Below, piece by piece: positions 1 to 9,198 of a stretch of DNA of 30,051 nt (positions are counted from its first letter, which is position 1; the number at the start of each line of letters is the position of its first letter). Source of the stretch: JBMOMT01 sp049324835 (lineage in GTDB: Bacteria > Chloroflexota > Anaerolineae > CAYNKW01); assembly GCA_049324835.1 (NCBI GenBank), contig JBMOMT010000006.1:1-30051 (forward strand), read 5' to 3'. Under the pieces are notes generated by a model, which worked only from the letters and a program-made list of their open reading frames with translations, ran no database searches and was not told the DNA's origin. The position numbers and the translations under genes were made by a program.

Positions 1-10
1 CAGACCTGTC

Positions 11-2866
11 GTGGCGACCCCTCCGACCCGGTCCGTCGCTCCGCGGCAGCGCGCGCGCCGCTCTGCCAACCGCCAACAGGCCCGGCGCGCACCTCGCCGC
101 ACCGCGGCCGGGCGGGCCGGTTCGTGCCTGGTGACAGGGTTGGTGATCGGGTTGGCGGCTGTGGTGCTGCTGCTGCTGACGACCATCGGTATTCTGGTGG
201 GTGGTTACTGGTACATCGCCCGGCAACTGCCGCCGCCAGAAGAGCTGGCCGTTCAGCGGGCCACTTTTGCCACCACCAAAATCTACGACCGCCAGGGCAA
301 TTTGCTTTTTGACGTGTTTGATCCCCACGCCGGCCGCCGCACCGAGGTGCCGCTGCACCGCATCTCGCCCCACCTGATCAACGCCACCATCGCCACCGAA
401 GATCGCAACTTTTACCTGCACCCCGGCTTTGATCCCTATGGCATTGCCCGCGCGGTTTATTACAACCTCAGCGAGGGTGAGGTGGTCTCTGGAGCCAGCA
501 CCATCGCCCAGCAGTTGGCGCGCAACGTGCTCTTTACGCCGGAGGAACGTTTTGAGCAGTCGCTCTCGCGCAAGGTGCGCGAGGCCGTGCTGGCGGCCGA
601 GATCACCCGCACCTACCCGCGCGACACGATCCTCGAAATTTACCTCAACCAGATCTTTTACGGCAACCTGGCCTATGGCGTCGAGGCTGCCGCCGAGACC
701 TACTTGGGCAAAACAGCCGCCGAACTGACCCTGGCCGAGTCGGCGTTGCTGGCCGGGCTGCCCCAGTCGCCGGCTTTCTACGACCCTTACACCAACCCGG
801 AGGCGGCCAGGAAACGCCAGAGCGTGGTGTTGAATCTGATGGTGGAGGCCGGTTACATCACAACCGATCAGGCCGACCAGGCCCGCGCCGAGGCATTGAA
901 CTACCAACCGCTGCGCGGCGATCTCCGGGCGCCCCATTTTGTCACCTATGTGCGCCAGCAACTGGAAGCGCGCTGGGGCGTCGAGTCGATCTATCACTGG
1001 GGGCTGCGGGTCTACACCACCCTCGACCCAGACTTGCAGGCCATCGCCGAGCGCGAGGCAGCGGCTCATATTGCCACACTGGCGGCTCACCAGGCCACCA
1101 ACGCCGCGCTGGTGGCCATCGATCCACAGACCGCCGAGGTGCTGGCCATGCTGGGCAGCGTGGACTTTTTCGACACCGACATCGCCGGCCAGGTGAACGT
1201 GGCCACCAGCCCGCGCCAGCCAGGCTCGGCCATCAAGCCCATCACCTACCTGGCCGCTTTCGAGAAGGGCTGGACCCCCTCCACCCTGATCATGGACGTG
1301 CCCACCGAGTTTCCCGATGGGGCCAATCCACCTTACAAACCACGAAACTATGACGCCAGGTTTCACGGGCCGGTTTCGCTGCGCAGCGCGCTGGCCAACT
1401 CGTATAACATCCCAGCGGTCAAGACGCTGCAATTCGTCGGCCTGCCCAACATGCTCGATCTGGCCCACCGCATGGGCATCGAATCGCTCAACCGGCCCGA
1501 TTATGGCCTGAGCCTCACCCTGGGCGGCGGCGAGGTGACTCTTTTGGAGATGACGGCGGCCTATGCGGTGCTGGCCAGCGGCGGCATTTACCGCGAGCCG
1601 GTGACCATTCGCCGCATCGAAGACTCGGCAGGCCGTGTGGTCTATGACGCTCAACCATCTGCCGGCGCCTATGTCGTCTCACCGCAGCACGCCTATCTGA
1701 TCACCGACATCCTGGCCGACAATCAGGCCCGCGCGCCCATGTTCGGCCTGGATAGCCCGCTGCGACTGTCTCGCCCTGCGGCGGCCAAGACCGGCACCAC
1801 CAATGACTACCGCGACGCCTGGACGGTGGGTTATACACCCCAGCTGGTGACCGGTGTGTGGGTGGGCAACTCGGACAACTCGGCCATGCGAGACCTGCCC
1901 GGCTCCAGAGGTGCGGCGCCCATCTGGCACAACTTTGTGGAACAGGCCCTGGCCGGTGCGCCGCCAACCGAGTTCACCCGCCCGCCTGGCATCATCGAGC
2001 TGGAGGTGTGCGCCGACTCGGGCACCCTGCCCAGTGAGGTCTGTCCGGAACGGCGCAAAGAGATATTCTCCATCACCCAGCCGCCGTCAGGGCCGGAGTA
2101 CGACCTGCACCAACTGGTGCGCCTCGACCGCCTCACCGGCAAACGGGCCACCGAGTATTGCCCCGCCAACGTGGTCATCGAGCAGTATTTTATGGTCTTT
2201 CCAGAGGAATATCGGCAGTGGGCCGAGGAAAACGGCCACCCCCAGCCGCCTCCTGCCAGCGATACCTGCCCGCTGCACACGTATCCACCGCAAGTGGCCT
2301 TTTTCCAGCCTCTGCCCAACGAGGCCGTGCGCGGCGTCGTGTCACTCGTCGGGCGGGTTCGTATGCCCGATTTCGCCCACTTTAACGTCGAATGGGGTGT
2401 GGGCGACAACCCCATCGGCTGGGGATGGGTCAGCGGGCCGCACCTGCAGGAGGTGGACAGCGGGCCACTGACCACCTGGGATAGCCGCCTGGCACAGAAC
2501 GGGCTGGCGACGGTGCGTATCCTGGTTTACGATCATGAGGGCAACAGCGTCGAGGGGCGTGTGTTGTTGATGGTCGATAACCCCACGCCCACGCCCACAC
2601 TCACGCCGACTGCCACCGCCACACCCAGCGCCACACCCACACCCACGGCCACTTTTACCGCCACGCCGACGTCGACAGCCTCACCCACAGCCACCCACAC
2701 CCTGACGCCCACGCCCTCGCCTACGGCCACCGAGACCCTTACCCCGTTGCCTGCCCCTACAACCACGCCGACACCTTCCCCTTCCGCCACGCTCGAACCA
2801 CCAACGGCCACAGCCATCATAGAGCCATCACCCACCTCCAGTCTCACGCCGACGCCGGCAGAATAG
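11..2866 (+). CDS. Class A penicillin-binding protein (PBP1A-like transglycosylase/transpeptidase)
   Basis: Bifunctional peptidoglycan synthase that polymerises lipid II and cross-links stem peptides at the outer face of the membrane. A basic cytoplasmic N-terminus is followed by one membrane segment at about residues 40-68. The GT51 glycosyltransferase domain follows, with the catalytic Glu in ATEDRNFY (E130) and the GASTIAQQLARN and RKVREAVLAAEI motifs. The transpeptidase domain has SAIK (S406, K409), SYN (S464-N466) and KTGTT (K593). About residues 760-850 look like an Ig-like module, and the last 95 or so residues are a Pro/Thr-rich tail common in Chloroflexota surface proteins. The GTG at position 11 is the first start visible, but the frame is open to the window edge, so the true start could lie upstream. 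Family assignment is sure. Confidence 0.95.
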   Translation: MATPPTRSVAPRQRARRSANRQQARRAPRRTAAGRAGSCLVTGLVIGLAAVVLLLLTTIGILVGGYWYIARQLPPPEELAVQRATFATTKIYDRQGNLLFDVFDPHAGRRTEVPLHRISPHLINATIATEDRNFYLHPGFDPYGIARAVYYNLSEGEVVSGASTIAQQLARNVLFTPEERFEQSLSRKVREAVLAAEITRTYPRDTILEIYLNQIFYGNLAYGVEAAAETYLGKTAAELTLAESALLAGLPQSPAFYDPYTNPEAARKRQSVVLNLMVEAGYITTDQADQARAEALNYQPLRGDLRAPHFVTYVRQQLEARWGVESIYHWGLRVYTTLDPDLQAIAEREAAAHIATLAAHQATNAALVAIDPQTAEVLAMLGSVDFFDTDIAGQVNVATSPRQPGSAIKPITYLAAFEKGWTPSTLIMDVPTEFPDGANPPYKPRNYDARFHGPVSLRSALANSYNIPAVKTLQFVGLPNMLDLAHRMGIESLNRPDYGLSLTLGGGEVTLLEMTAAYAVLASGGIYREPVTIRRIEDSAGRVVYDAQPSAGAYVVSPQHAYLITDILADNQARAPMFGLDSPLRLSRPAAAKTGTTNDYRDAWTVGYTPQLVTGVWVGNSDNSAMRDLPGSRGAAPIWHNFVEQALAGAPPTEFTRPPGIIELEVCADSGTLPSEVCPERRKEIFSITQPPSGPEYDLHQLVRLDRLTGKRATEYCPANVVIEQYFMVFPEEYRQWAEENGHPQPPPASDTCPLHTYPPQVAFFQPLPNEAVRGVVSLVGRVRMPDFAHFNVEWGVGDNPIGWGWVSGPHLQEVDSGPLTTWDSRLAQNGLATVRILVYDHEGNSVEGRVLLMVDNPTPTPTLTPTATATPSATPTPTATFTATPTSTASPTATHTLTPTPSPTATETLTPLPAPTTTPTPSPSATLEPPTATAIIEPSPTSSLTPTPAE

Positions 2867-2870
2867 TCGG

Positions 2871-2898
2871 TTGACAAAAAAAGCCACCCGGTTATAAT
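2871..2898 (+). promoter_or_regulatory. Sigma70-type promoter for the DksA/TraR-like gene
   Basis: Consensus -35 TTGACA (2871-2876) and -10 TATAAT (2893-2898) are separated by 16 bp, immediately after the PBP stop codon. Transcription should start near 2905, leaving a leader of about 55 nt. Confidence 0.85.
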
Positions 2899-2960
2899 TG
2901 GCTCGCAAATTCGACCACCGGGTACGCGATAATGAGGTCAATCATGGCAGGAGGCATGAT

Positions 2961-3320
2961 GTGTCAGAACAACACACCCTATCGAGAGAAGAACTGGAGA
3001 GAGAACGCCAGCGCCTGCTAAAAGAGATCGAGCGCATCCGGCTCTATCTGGAAGACCTGCGGGTGGCGGAGGGCGGCGTGGACCCCGACGCCTCGGAACG
3101 AATGATGAATCTCTCCATCATGGAAAACCTGGAACGGCGGCTGCAATCGGTGGATTATGCGCTGGATACGCTCAATAGAGGCAAATACGGCCTGTGCGAG
3201 CATTGCGGCCGGCCCATCGAGCCGGAGCGATTAAAGGTGCTGCCCGATACGACGCTTTGCGCCCAATGCAAGGTCGAAGTGGAAAGGGACGCCTACATGC
3301 GCCGGGCGGCTCTGGAGTGA
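2961..3320 (+). CDS. DksA/TraR-family zinc-finger protein
   Basis: 119-residue protein. The N-terminal two thirds is a charged helical hairpin (residues 1-80, REELERERQRLLKEIERIRL). It is followed by a four-cysteine zinc finger, CEHCGRPI...TLCAQCK, as in DksA/TraR proteins, which enter the RNA polymerase secondary channel; a role in transcription is inferred from the family. The acidic tip residues typical of true DksA are not obvious, so a plain 'TraR/DksA C4-type zinc finger protein' label is safer. The GTG start at 2961 is chosen because AGGAGG lies at 2949-2954 with 6 nt spacing. The longer open frame would begin inside the -10 element. A terminator follows directly. Confidence 0.85.
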   Translation: MSEQHTLSREELERERQRLLKEIERIRLYLEDLRVAEGGVDPDASERMMNLSIMENLERRLQSVDYALDTLNRGKYGLCEHCGRPIEPERLKVLPDTTLCAQCKVEVERDAYMRRAALE

Positions 3321-3343
3321 TTGGCCAGAACCCCCTCTTTTTT

Positions 3344-3372
3344 AAGGCCTGACTTTTGTCAGGCCTTTTTTT
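3344..3372 (+). terminator. Rho-independent terminator after the DksA/TraR-like gene
   Basis: A perfect 10-bp stem (AAGGCCTGAC / GTCAGGCCTT) with a TTTT loop is followed by a run of T. Confidence 0.92.
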
Positions 3373-3383
3373 CCGATTCGTGT

Positions 3384-3412
3384 TTGCCAGCAGTGAGCTT
3401 TGAGGGTACAAT
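3384..3412 (+). promoter_or_regulatory. Promoter of the flavin reductase-like gene
   Basis: -35 TTGCCA (3384-3389), 17-bp spacer, -10 TACAAT (3407-3412). It lies between the preceding terminator and the ATG at 3459. Confidence 0.7.
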
Positions 3413-3458
3413 ACGGGCTGTCCGGCCATCCATTATCCCTGATGCTGAGAGGAGAGCC

Positions 3459-4001
3459 ATGAATTATTCCGAGGTGCCCTATACCACGTTTTTACATCAG
3501 ACGTTGTCCCTGCTGACCGACCCTGGCCTGTTGCTGGTGGCCGCCGACGACCAGGGCCGGCCCAACGCCATGACCATCGGCTGGGGCACGGTGGGCGTCA
3601 TCTGGGGCAAACCGATTTTCACCGTGTTGGTGCGACCCTCGCGTTTCACCTACGGCCACCTGGAGGCCAGCGATTCCTTCACCGTCTGCGTGCCTTCCCC
3701 CGAGTTCTACAAAGCGGTCAGCTTTTGCGGCACCCGGTCGGGCCGTGACCAGGACAAATTCAAAGCCTGCGGCCTAAAGCCGTTACCCTCGACGCAGATC
3801 AGCGCGCCGGGCATCGAGGGCTGCCCGTTGATCTACGAATGCCAGACCGTCCATACCAACGATGTGCAGCCGGCCACGCTGGCGTCATCCATCCAGACCA
3901 GCGTCTATCGGAGTGGTGATTTCCACCGCATCTACTATGGCGAGATCAGGGCCGTCCGCGCGCTGCCCAATGCCGCCGGGCTTTTGGCAATGCCGTCATG
4001 A
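3459..4001 (+). CDS. Flavin reductase-like (FMN-binding split-barrel) protein
   Basis: 180-residue protein of the flavin reductase/DIM6-NTAB group, which binds FMN or FAD in a split beta-barrel. Visible family features are the N-terminal GLLLVAADDQGRPNAMTIGWGTVG strand pair that contacts flavin, followed by FTVLVRPSRFTYGHLEASDSF and the FCGTRSGRDQDKF segment, then the terminal strand DFHRIYYGEIRAV. The ATG at 3459 has a purine-rich GAGAGGAGAG upstream. The last 15 or so residues (RALPNAAGLLAMPS) look unlike the family, and the region after the stop reads as decayed coding sequence. The C-terminus may therefore be slightly altered by a frameshift. The enzymatic substrate is unknown. Confidence 0.82.
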   Translation: MNYSEVPYTTFLHQTLSLLTDPGLLLVAADDQGRPNAMTIGWGTVGVIWGKPIFTVLVRPSRFTYGHLEASDSFTVCVPSPEFYKAVSFCGTRSGRDQDKFKACGLKPLPSTQISAPGIEGCPLIYECQTVHTNDVQPATLASSIQTSVYRSGDFHRIYYGEIRAVRALPNAAGLLAMPS

Positions 4002-4230
4002 GCGCATCAGCGAGGGTGGCCGTCAGTTTTTTGCGTATATCCGGCTCAAGGTGATCGCTGAAGAAAAACGGGCTGATTTGGAGGCGAAATTGGCCCCCAG
4101 AGCCGTTCAACGCCAACGTAACCGACAGTCGTCGTCCAAATGACATCTCGTTAGTGGCCTTCCCAGACGATCTGGGCGCAGCCATGCAAAACTTTGACGG
4201 CCCCCCCCATTTGACTCCTCGCTTTCCCTC

Positions 4231-4258
4231 TTGACATTGTATTCTGCTGTCCTATACC
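4231..4258 (+). promoter_or_regulatory. Possible promoter in the gene-poor stretch
   Basis: TTGACA (4231-4236) is followed after 16 bp by TATACC (4253-4258). There is a ribosome site and ATG at 4299-4311, but the downstream ORF is unconvincing, so this may be the relic of a lost gene. Confidence 0.35.
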
Positions 4259-4424
4259 TGGTGTGCCAATTCCGTCGTTTCATCCGGGCGCACCTTCAGG
4301 AGGATGTCATGAACGCCGCAGGTTATACCCGTGTTCCCATTTCCGTCAGAAGGGTCTCTCGCAACCCGATCTGTGATATGCTTTCTCAAAGGCGCGGTCT
4401 TATTCCAGATTGTAAAGAGAATAG

Positions 4425-4604
4425 TATGCCGGTATCAGCATCCGCAATGCGCTCCTGGCCGCGGAACAGGCCAGCGGCGTCGCCCTGGCTGCCGCCAATG
4501 ACCACAACGACTCCTTACAGCGCAACCCTGCCGGGGCTCGACGGGTGACAGAGACATTACGCAGTCTGGCAGGAGTGAATAACGAGAGGGAAAAAGATGG
4601 CTAG
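4425..4604 (+). pseudogene. Possible 3' remnant of an unidentified gene
   Basis: An open frame of 59 codons between two TAG stops has natural helical composition (SIRNALLAAEQASGVALAA, then a polar tail VTETLRSLAGVNNEREKDG) but no usable start codon at its beginning. It overlaps a plus-strand ORF in another frame that has a start and ribosome site. The simplest reading is a frameshifted or truncated C-terminal piece of a lost gene. I do not recognise the family. Confidence 0.3.
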
Positions 4605-4677
4605 GGCAGGCGCACCCAACCGTCTACGACCTGCGACGCCTGCGACGCCCTACGACAAAGTGAGGGGCCACCGCCGC

Positions 4678-4791
4678 TCACACCCAGTCATCCAGGCGAT
4701 CGACCGGCGCGCGGTACCGTTGCCGGATCATCTCGGCCAGCATGGCATTGGCTTCTTCCAGGCCCAAAGCCCCGGCGCTAATCTCTGACAC
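4678..4791 (-). CDS. Small 37-residue ORF overlapping the end of the PLD-helicase gene
   Basis: Starting at a GTG (4791-4789) that overlaps the helicase stop by 14 nt, this frame encodes SEISAGALGLEEANAMLAEM and ends IRQRYRAPVDRLDDWV. The composition is protein-like. A purine-rich GGAAGAG lies upstream, and the overlap suggests translational coupling. It could be a genuine last gene of the defence operon or the frameshifted former tail of the helicase. I do not recognise a family, and I see no terminator after it. Confidence 0.45.
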   Translation of the reverse strand: MSEISAGALGLEEANAMLAEMIRQRYRAPVDRLDDWV

Positions 4792-7700
4792 CAGCGGACT
4801 CTTCCAGCAGCCGGTTTGCCCGCTGGGTGAGTGCCTCAAAACGCCACTTCAGTTTTTCGGCGGATTCGCTTTGGATGCGCACAGAAAAGGGATCGGTGGG
4901 GCGTGGTGACAAGAGATGCCCACGCGCCATGCGCAACAACGGCGCCCAGGGATAACCGTGCCGCTTGAGTCCCATGACCGCCGCCTCGTCAAAAGCGACC
5001 GGGTAAGACTCCCGGTCAAACAGTGCCGGCTGCTGGCCCAGCGACAGCTCCACCAGCGCCGCATCCAGCAGCAGCCGGGCCGCCCGCGCCAACCGAGCGC
5101 TGTGCTGTGCGTGACCCAACTGGGAGACTGCCGCCTCCATCGTTTGCCATTCGCTTGCCACGGCTGCCTGCAGATCCTCTAACGCCGCCGCCATTGCAGC
5201 TTCCGGCCACTGCCCCTCCGGCGCGGCGGTCTGTAAGGCAGCGCGCACGTCGGCCAACCGGTCCAACCTCTTGGGCTGCTCGCTGTTGTCCAGTGCGTAA
5301 TAGGCTACGCGGGGCAAAGGTGTCTCGACGCTCACTCGCAGCAGCGAACCAGCCTGTCCTGTAGCCAGCAAAGGCGCCTGATCCAGCAAAGCTGTCAACA
5401 AAGGGTTGCCATAGGTCAGCAGTTGCAGGGTATTGGGATGCTCGTCGAATACTGTTGCATCAAAAGTGACCGCCAGCTCTTTACCCTCGAGGTGCAGCCA
5501 AAAGGCATTGGTGATGGTTTCATGAAGCCGGAACTGGCCCTGGAGCGCGGGTGTCGTGGTCAGAACTTGGGCCAACTCCGGCAAGGTCACCGGCGGCGCC
5601 GGGAATCCGTCGATCTCCTCCCCGGCCCGATCGGCCCACTCGTCCAGGTTCAGGCCGGCCTGTGCACTGTCCAGAGTGGCCTGGAGGCGGGCCAATTCCG
5701 CCTGCAATGCCTGTCGCCGCTCCGTCTCCGGCGTCATAGCCAATGCCTGGATGACCTGTCCGACGCTTGCCAGGATCGGCTGTAGTGGTCCCACCACTTG
5801 CTGGAACCAATCGATGCGGTTGGAGAGAGCCTTGTAGACCCGGGCTTCGACCGTATCCTCGTAAAAGTAGTTGCGGATCCAGACCGTGTCATAGCGTTGA
5901 CCGATCCGATCCACACGCCCAATGCGCTGCTCCACCCGCATCGGGTTCCACGGCATGTCGTAGTTGATCAGAACGCCGCAGGTTTGCAGGTTGATGCCCT
6001 CGCTGGCAGCCTCGGTACAGACCAGGATCTTGATCTCCTCACCCTGGCGAAAAGCGTTCTTGATCTCTTCCTTGGTCACCGGCAGCCACATCACGCCGTC
6101 CCAACGCTCCCCGCCCCGGCCGCTGTAACAGGCCACCTGGGTGCCGTAGCTCTGGCGCAACTGCTCCCGCAAAAAGTCCATCGTGTCGGTGTACTGGGTA
6201 AAGACGATGGCCGTATCGCGCTGGTGGAAAACGTCCCGCAGATCCTGCAACAGTCGCTCGACCTTGGAGTCGAGTCCGACCAACAGACGAAGGCGATGCA
6301 AAAAGTCCTCCACGTACTCGATCTCGTCCCGGAACAGGGTTCGTTCGTCCAGGGCCAATTCATCGACGTCCAGGCTCAAGGCCTCCTGTTCCAGATCGTC
6401 CTCATCGAGGCCAGGGCCAGACTGGCCGCGCAGGAAGGCCAGCCGGCGCTCCAGGCTGCGTTGCACGGCGTAGAAACTGCTCGTCAGCCGCCGGCGATAG
6501 ACGGTCATGACAAAGCCCAGCCCCTTACGCTCGCCTTCATACTTGCGGTAAAAGGCCGAGATGTACTCTTCGATGCGATCGTATAGCACCCGCTCCTCAT
6601 CGCGCAGGGGAATCCACACCAGCCGGGCATCACGAACCGGGATGGTATCCTGCAACAACCCCTGGCGTGCATACTCACGCAGGAGCGAGCGCGTGTTGCG
6701 AAAGATCAGCCGCCGCAGCGGGGTATGTTGTTTGACCAGGCCGATGGCCATCTGCTGCGCTTTGGCCGGCAGGCGACGCAGGGCGCGGCCCGGATCGCGG
6801 TCGCTTGTCAGGGCCTGCACCCGCTGCCAATCGACAGGCCCCAGTTCTTGCAGCGCTCGGGCTTCGAACTGGGCATCCACCTGGCCGCTGCGCATGGCCA
6901 GCTCCGCCTGAAAGAGGCGAAAGATATGCGACCAGTCGGCTTCTTCGAGGGACTGTCGTAGCTCCTGGTAGAAGGCCAAAAAGTTACGGCCATCCGCCCC
7001 CCACTCGCCGCTGAGGCCCAGCAGGCTGAGCAGGTCCCAGACCTCGATGGGATGGACCTGCATCGGCGTGGCCGTCATCAGGATGAGCCCTCGCGTGCGG
7101 CGCTGCAAGCCGTTCAGCAACTCCAGCAGCCGGTTGGGGCGATAGGTCTCCAGATCCAGGAAATCCCTGCGCCGGGCGTGGTGTGATTCGTCTACGATGA
7201 CCAGGTCCCAGGGTCGAGCTTCCAGCAGTGTCTTTTGCCGGTCGCGGCGTTTGACCAACTGGCTGGAGGCCAGGGCCAGCCCGGCGCCGTCCCAGGGATT
7301 GAGCGTGGTCGGCAAGGTCTCGTTGTCCCACAGGTCCCGAAAGACCGCGCCATCGTAGACCGGCACGTTCAGGGCAAATTTTTCGTACAGTTCTTCTTGC
7401 CACTGGCGCAGCACCGACTTGGGCGCCAGGATCAGCGCCCGGCGCACGACGCCGCTCAGCCAGAGCTGGCGCTGCGCCAATCCGGCTTCGATGGTCTTGC
7501 CCAGGCCCACCTCGTCGGCCAGCAGATAACGGCCAGGATAGCCGGTCACCAACCGCTGCGCCACAGCCTGCTGATGGGGCCAGGGGTTGAGGGCGCAGGT
7601 CGCCGCGCCCAGGCCCGTGGCGCCGACGAGTTGCGGCGCATCGCGCAGGAACTGGCAGAGGACACGCTCCTGCTCCAGGGCAGGGGCCAGCACCAGGCGC

Positions 7701-8455
7701 GCAGGCTGCTCGGCAACGGTTTCTGGCGCCCGCTCCAGGGGATCGCGGGTTGGGGCGGCGGAGGGCATGTAACGCAGCAGTTTCTGGCGGGCGGCTTCCG
7801 GGATGGGCAGGGCGATCCAGTCTGGCTCACGTTGCGCCCACAGCCGCTCGAAACGGCCCACTGCCTCTGCGACCCAGGCCCGACCCTCGGCCCAGGACGA
7901 AAAGACCATAAACTGCTCATAGTTGTGCCGCCAGCCGGTGATCGACTCGTTGATGCTGCCGCTAAAGGCCACCTGATTGCCCCCGGCGTCGGTAAAGATG
8001 CCCACTTTGGGGTGAAAGTATTCCTGCGATTCGGGCGCGGGCAGAGGCAGTCCATCCGGCCCTTTGGGCAGGACGACCCGAATCTCTAACGAGCCGGCGG
8101 CCACCATCCACGCCAGGGCTGCCAGGCGATAGCGCAGGAGCTGATCCTCCAGCGCCGCCGGATCCGGCAGGCAGCGGTTCAGGCTGGCGGCGACGGCCTG
8201 GCGCAGATCGTGCCCGTCACGAATGGCCTGGACGTCATCTGGCGAAAGCTGGGCGCCGACCAGCAGGCGCATCTGCCCGCCGTTGCCAATGAGGCGGGCC
8301 ACGCCGGCGGCGGCCACGGCCAGCGCGCTGGAGGTGAAGAAGCCGGTCATGCGGTCGTAACGGACGCTGGCCGAAAGGGCGGGGATGTAAAAGGCGTGCA
8401 GACGGTCGTCGCCGGGGCCGTAAGAAAGGCGGAAGGGGAAATCGCGCAGCGTCAT
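4778..8455 (-). CDS. PLD-domain plus SNF2-family helicase (DrmD/HepA-like), defence-associated
   Basis: 1225-residue fusion. Residues 1-200 form a phospholipase D-like module with one HxK motif (H148-P-K150 in EYFHPKVGIF) followed by FSGSINES (165-171), as in PLD nucleases. Residues 290-900 form a superfamily 2 SNF2/HepA motor: DEVGLGKT (Walker A, 314-321), DESHH (422-426), MTATPMQ, VFTQYTDTMDFL, CTEAASEGINLQ and RIGRVDRIGQR near residue 850. The remaining 350 residues are helical and unassigned. Similar helicases occur in DISARM-type and related restriction islands, where they are thought to translocate on DNA. The ATG overlaps the toxin stop codon (ATGA), so translation is coupled to the toxin gene. 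With one HxK motif, nuclease activity would need dimerisation, as in single-motif PLD enzymes. Confidence 0.88.
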   Translation of the reverse strand: MTLRDFPFRLSYGPGDDRLHAFYIPALSASVRYDRMTGFFTSSALAVAAAGVARLIGNGGQMRLLVGAQLSPDDVQAIRDGHDLRQAVAASLNRCLPDPAALEDQLLRYRLAALAWMVAAGSLEIRVVLPKGPDGLPLPAPESQEYFHPKVGIFTDAGGNQVAFSGSINESITGWRHNYEQFMVFSSWAEGRAWVAEAVGRFERLWAQREPDWIALPIPEAARQKLLRYMPSAAPTRDPLERAPETVAEQPARLVLAPALEQERVLCQFLRDAPQLVGATGLGAATCALNPWPHQQAVAQRLVTGYPGRYLLADEVGLGKTIEAGLAQRQLWLSGVVRRALILAPKSVLRQWQEELYEKFALNVPVYDGAVFRDLWDNETLPTTLNPWDGAGLALASSQLVKRRDRQKTLLEARPWDLVIVDESHHARRRDFLDLETYRPNRLLELLNGLQRRTRGLILMTATPMQVHPIEVWDLLSLLGLSGEWGADGRNFLAFYQELRQSLEEADWSHIFRLFQAELAMRSGQVDAQFEARALQELGPVDWQRVQALTSDRDPGRALRRLPAKAQQMAIGLVKQHTPLRRLIFRNTRSLLREYARQGLLQDTIPVRDARLVWIPLRDEERVLYDRIEEYISAFYRKYEGERKGLGFVMTVYRRRLTSSFYAVQRSLERRLAFLRGQSGPGLDEDDLEQEALSLDVDELALDERTLFRDEIEYVEDFLHRLRLLVGLDSKVERLLQDLRDVFHQRDTAIVFTQYTDTMDFLREQLRQSYGTQVACYSGRGGERWDGVMWLPVTKEEIKNAFRQGEEIKILVCTEAASEGINLQTCGVLINYDMPWNPMRVEQRIGRVDRIGQRYDTVWIRNYFYEDTVEARVYKALSNRIDWFQQVVGPLQPILASVGQVIQALAMTPETERRQALQAELARLQATLDSAQAGLNLDEWADRAGEEIDGFPAPPVTLPELAQVLTTTPALQGQFRLHETITNAFWLHLEGKELAVTFDATVFDEHPNTLQLLTYGNPLLTALLDQAPLLATGQAGSLLRVSVETPLPRVAYYALDNSEQPKRLDRLADVRAALQTAAPEGQWPEAAMAAALEDLQAAVASEWQTMEAAVSQLGHAQHSARLARAARLLLDAALVELSLGQQPALFDRESYPVAFDEAAVMGLKRHGYPWAPLLRMARGHLLSPRPTDPFSVRIQSESAEKLKWRFEALTQRANRLLEESAGVRD

Positions 8456-8901
8456 CGCAGCCGCTCCAGGAACTCGTGGGGCTTGAGGATGTCAACACCC
8501 TGATATCGGCCCAGGTTCAGCAGGTCTGGGTCGCCGGTGACGATACAATCGGCCTGCGCTTCCAGGGCGCAGGCGAAGAACTTGTCGTCGTCCGGGTCAG
8601 CACAGACACCGGTCACCTGACAATCGCCGGGGACGATCAGCGCATCGGCGCGCAGGGACTCCACCAGGCGCTCGACGTCTCGCTCGCTCACCGTGTAACG
8701 ATCGCGGATGCGAGGGTAGCGCAACACCCGTTCGATCTCGGCCAGGATGGCTTCGGATGTCACCAGGATGTACGCCTGCCTCTGCCACGCTTCGAGAACC
8801 TCGAACGGCGTCCCACGCGAGAGAATGGTGCCGCTGACGTAGACGTTGGTATCCAGGACTACCCTCAGCAGGGGTGGGGGTTCGTCTGCCGGCTCGCGCA
8901 C
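8452..8901 (-). CDS. PIN-domain toxin (COG1569-like)
   Basis: 149-residue PIN-domain protein, probable RNase toxin of a type II toxin-antitoxin pair. The conserved acidic residues are visible: VVLDTNVYVSG near residue 17, an acidic helix ILAEIERVLRYP, DPDDDKFFACALEA and IVTGDPDLLNL near the end. The GTG start at 8901 lies 3 nt after the antitoxin stop. Its stop overlaps the helicase ATG, which ties the pair to the defence operon. Family known to cleave RNA; the target here is unknown. Confidence 0.88.
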   Translation of the reverse strand: MREPADEPPPLLRVVLDTNVYVSGTILSRGTPFEVLEAWQRQAYILVTSEAILAEIERVLRYPRIRDRYTVSERDVERLVESLRADALIVPGDCQVTGVCADPDDDKFFACALEAQADCIVTGDPDLLNLGRYQGVDILKPHEFLERLR

Positions 8902-8904
8902 CGC

Positions 8905-9183
8905 CTACGACCCTCGCACGGCGCGCACGGCTGCTGCCACATCGGCCTCCACCTGCTCCGGCAACGCTTCGGGGTTGCGGGTGCGGATCTCGTCATACAC
9001 GGCGAACCGGGCCGCGCGTTCGCCGGCTTGCCGGCGCAGCTTCAGGTACTGCTCGTAGCCGATGATCACGGCGACAGGGCGGTTGTTGCGCTGGATGACG
9101 GTCTCGCGGCCGGCGTACCCCGCCTCGGTCACCAGTTCGGAGAAATTGGCCCGCGCTTCGGCGGCGTTCACCACACGTTCCAT
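8905..9183 (-). CDS. Phd/YefM-family antitoxin
   Basis: 92-residue antitoxin with the typical N-terminal DNA-binding fold (VVNAAEARANFSELV, then VIQRNNRPVAVIIGYEQY) and a C-terminal acidic helix that should wrap the PIN toxin. The ATG at 9183 is chosen over the longer frame because GGAGGTGG sits just upstream and because the promoter and operator at 9199-9242 would otherwise be translated. It likely represses its own promoter together with the toxin. Confidence 0.88.
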   Translation of the reverse strand: MERVVNAAEARANFSELVTEAGYAGRETVIQRNNRPVAVIIGYEQYLKLRRQAGERAARFAVYDEIRTRNPEALPEQVEADVAAAVRAVRGS

Positions 9184-9198
9184 CTCTACCACCTCCTC

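Larger units (their letters stand above)
4002..4677. other. Gene-poor stretch with short decayed-looking coding fragments
   Basis: No intact gene is supported. Several short frames have protein-like composition but no coherent start, for example a plus-strand frame around 4090-4200 reading PFNANVTDSRRPNDISLV then FPDDLGAAMQNFDG, and the frame at 4425-4604. A plus-strand ORF at 4309-4548 has a good ribosome site (AGGAGG at 4299-4304) but an implausible Arg/Pro/Ser/Thr-rich product. A run of nine C lies at 4201-4208. This looks like the eroded junction between core genes and the defence island. Confidence 0.5.

Noticed and set aside
2533..2877. Minus-strand Val/Gly-rich ORF opposite the PBP tail
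   Set aside because: It is the complement of the Pro/Thr repeat tail.
4309..4548. 79-codon plus-strand ORF with a good ribosome site
   Set aside because: The product is Arg/Pro/Ser/Thr-rich and unlike a protein; another frame over the same DNA looks more natural. Treated as decay.
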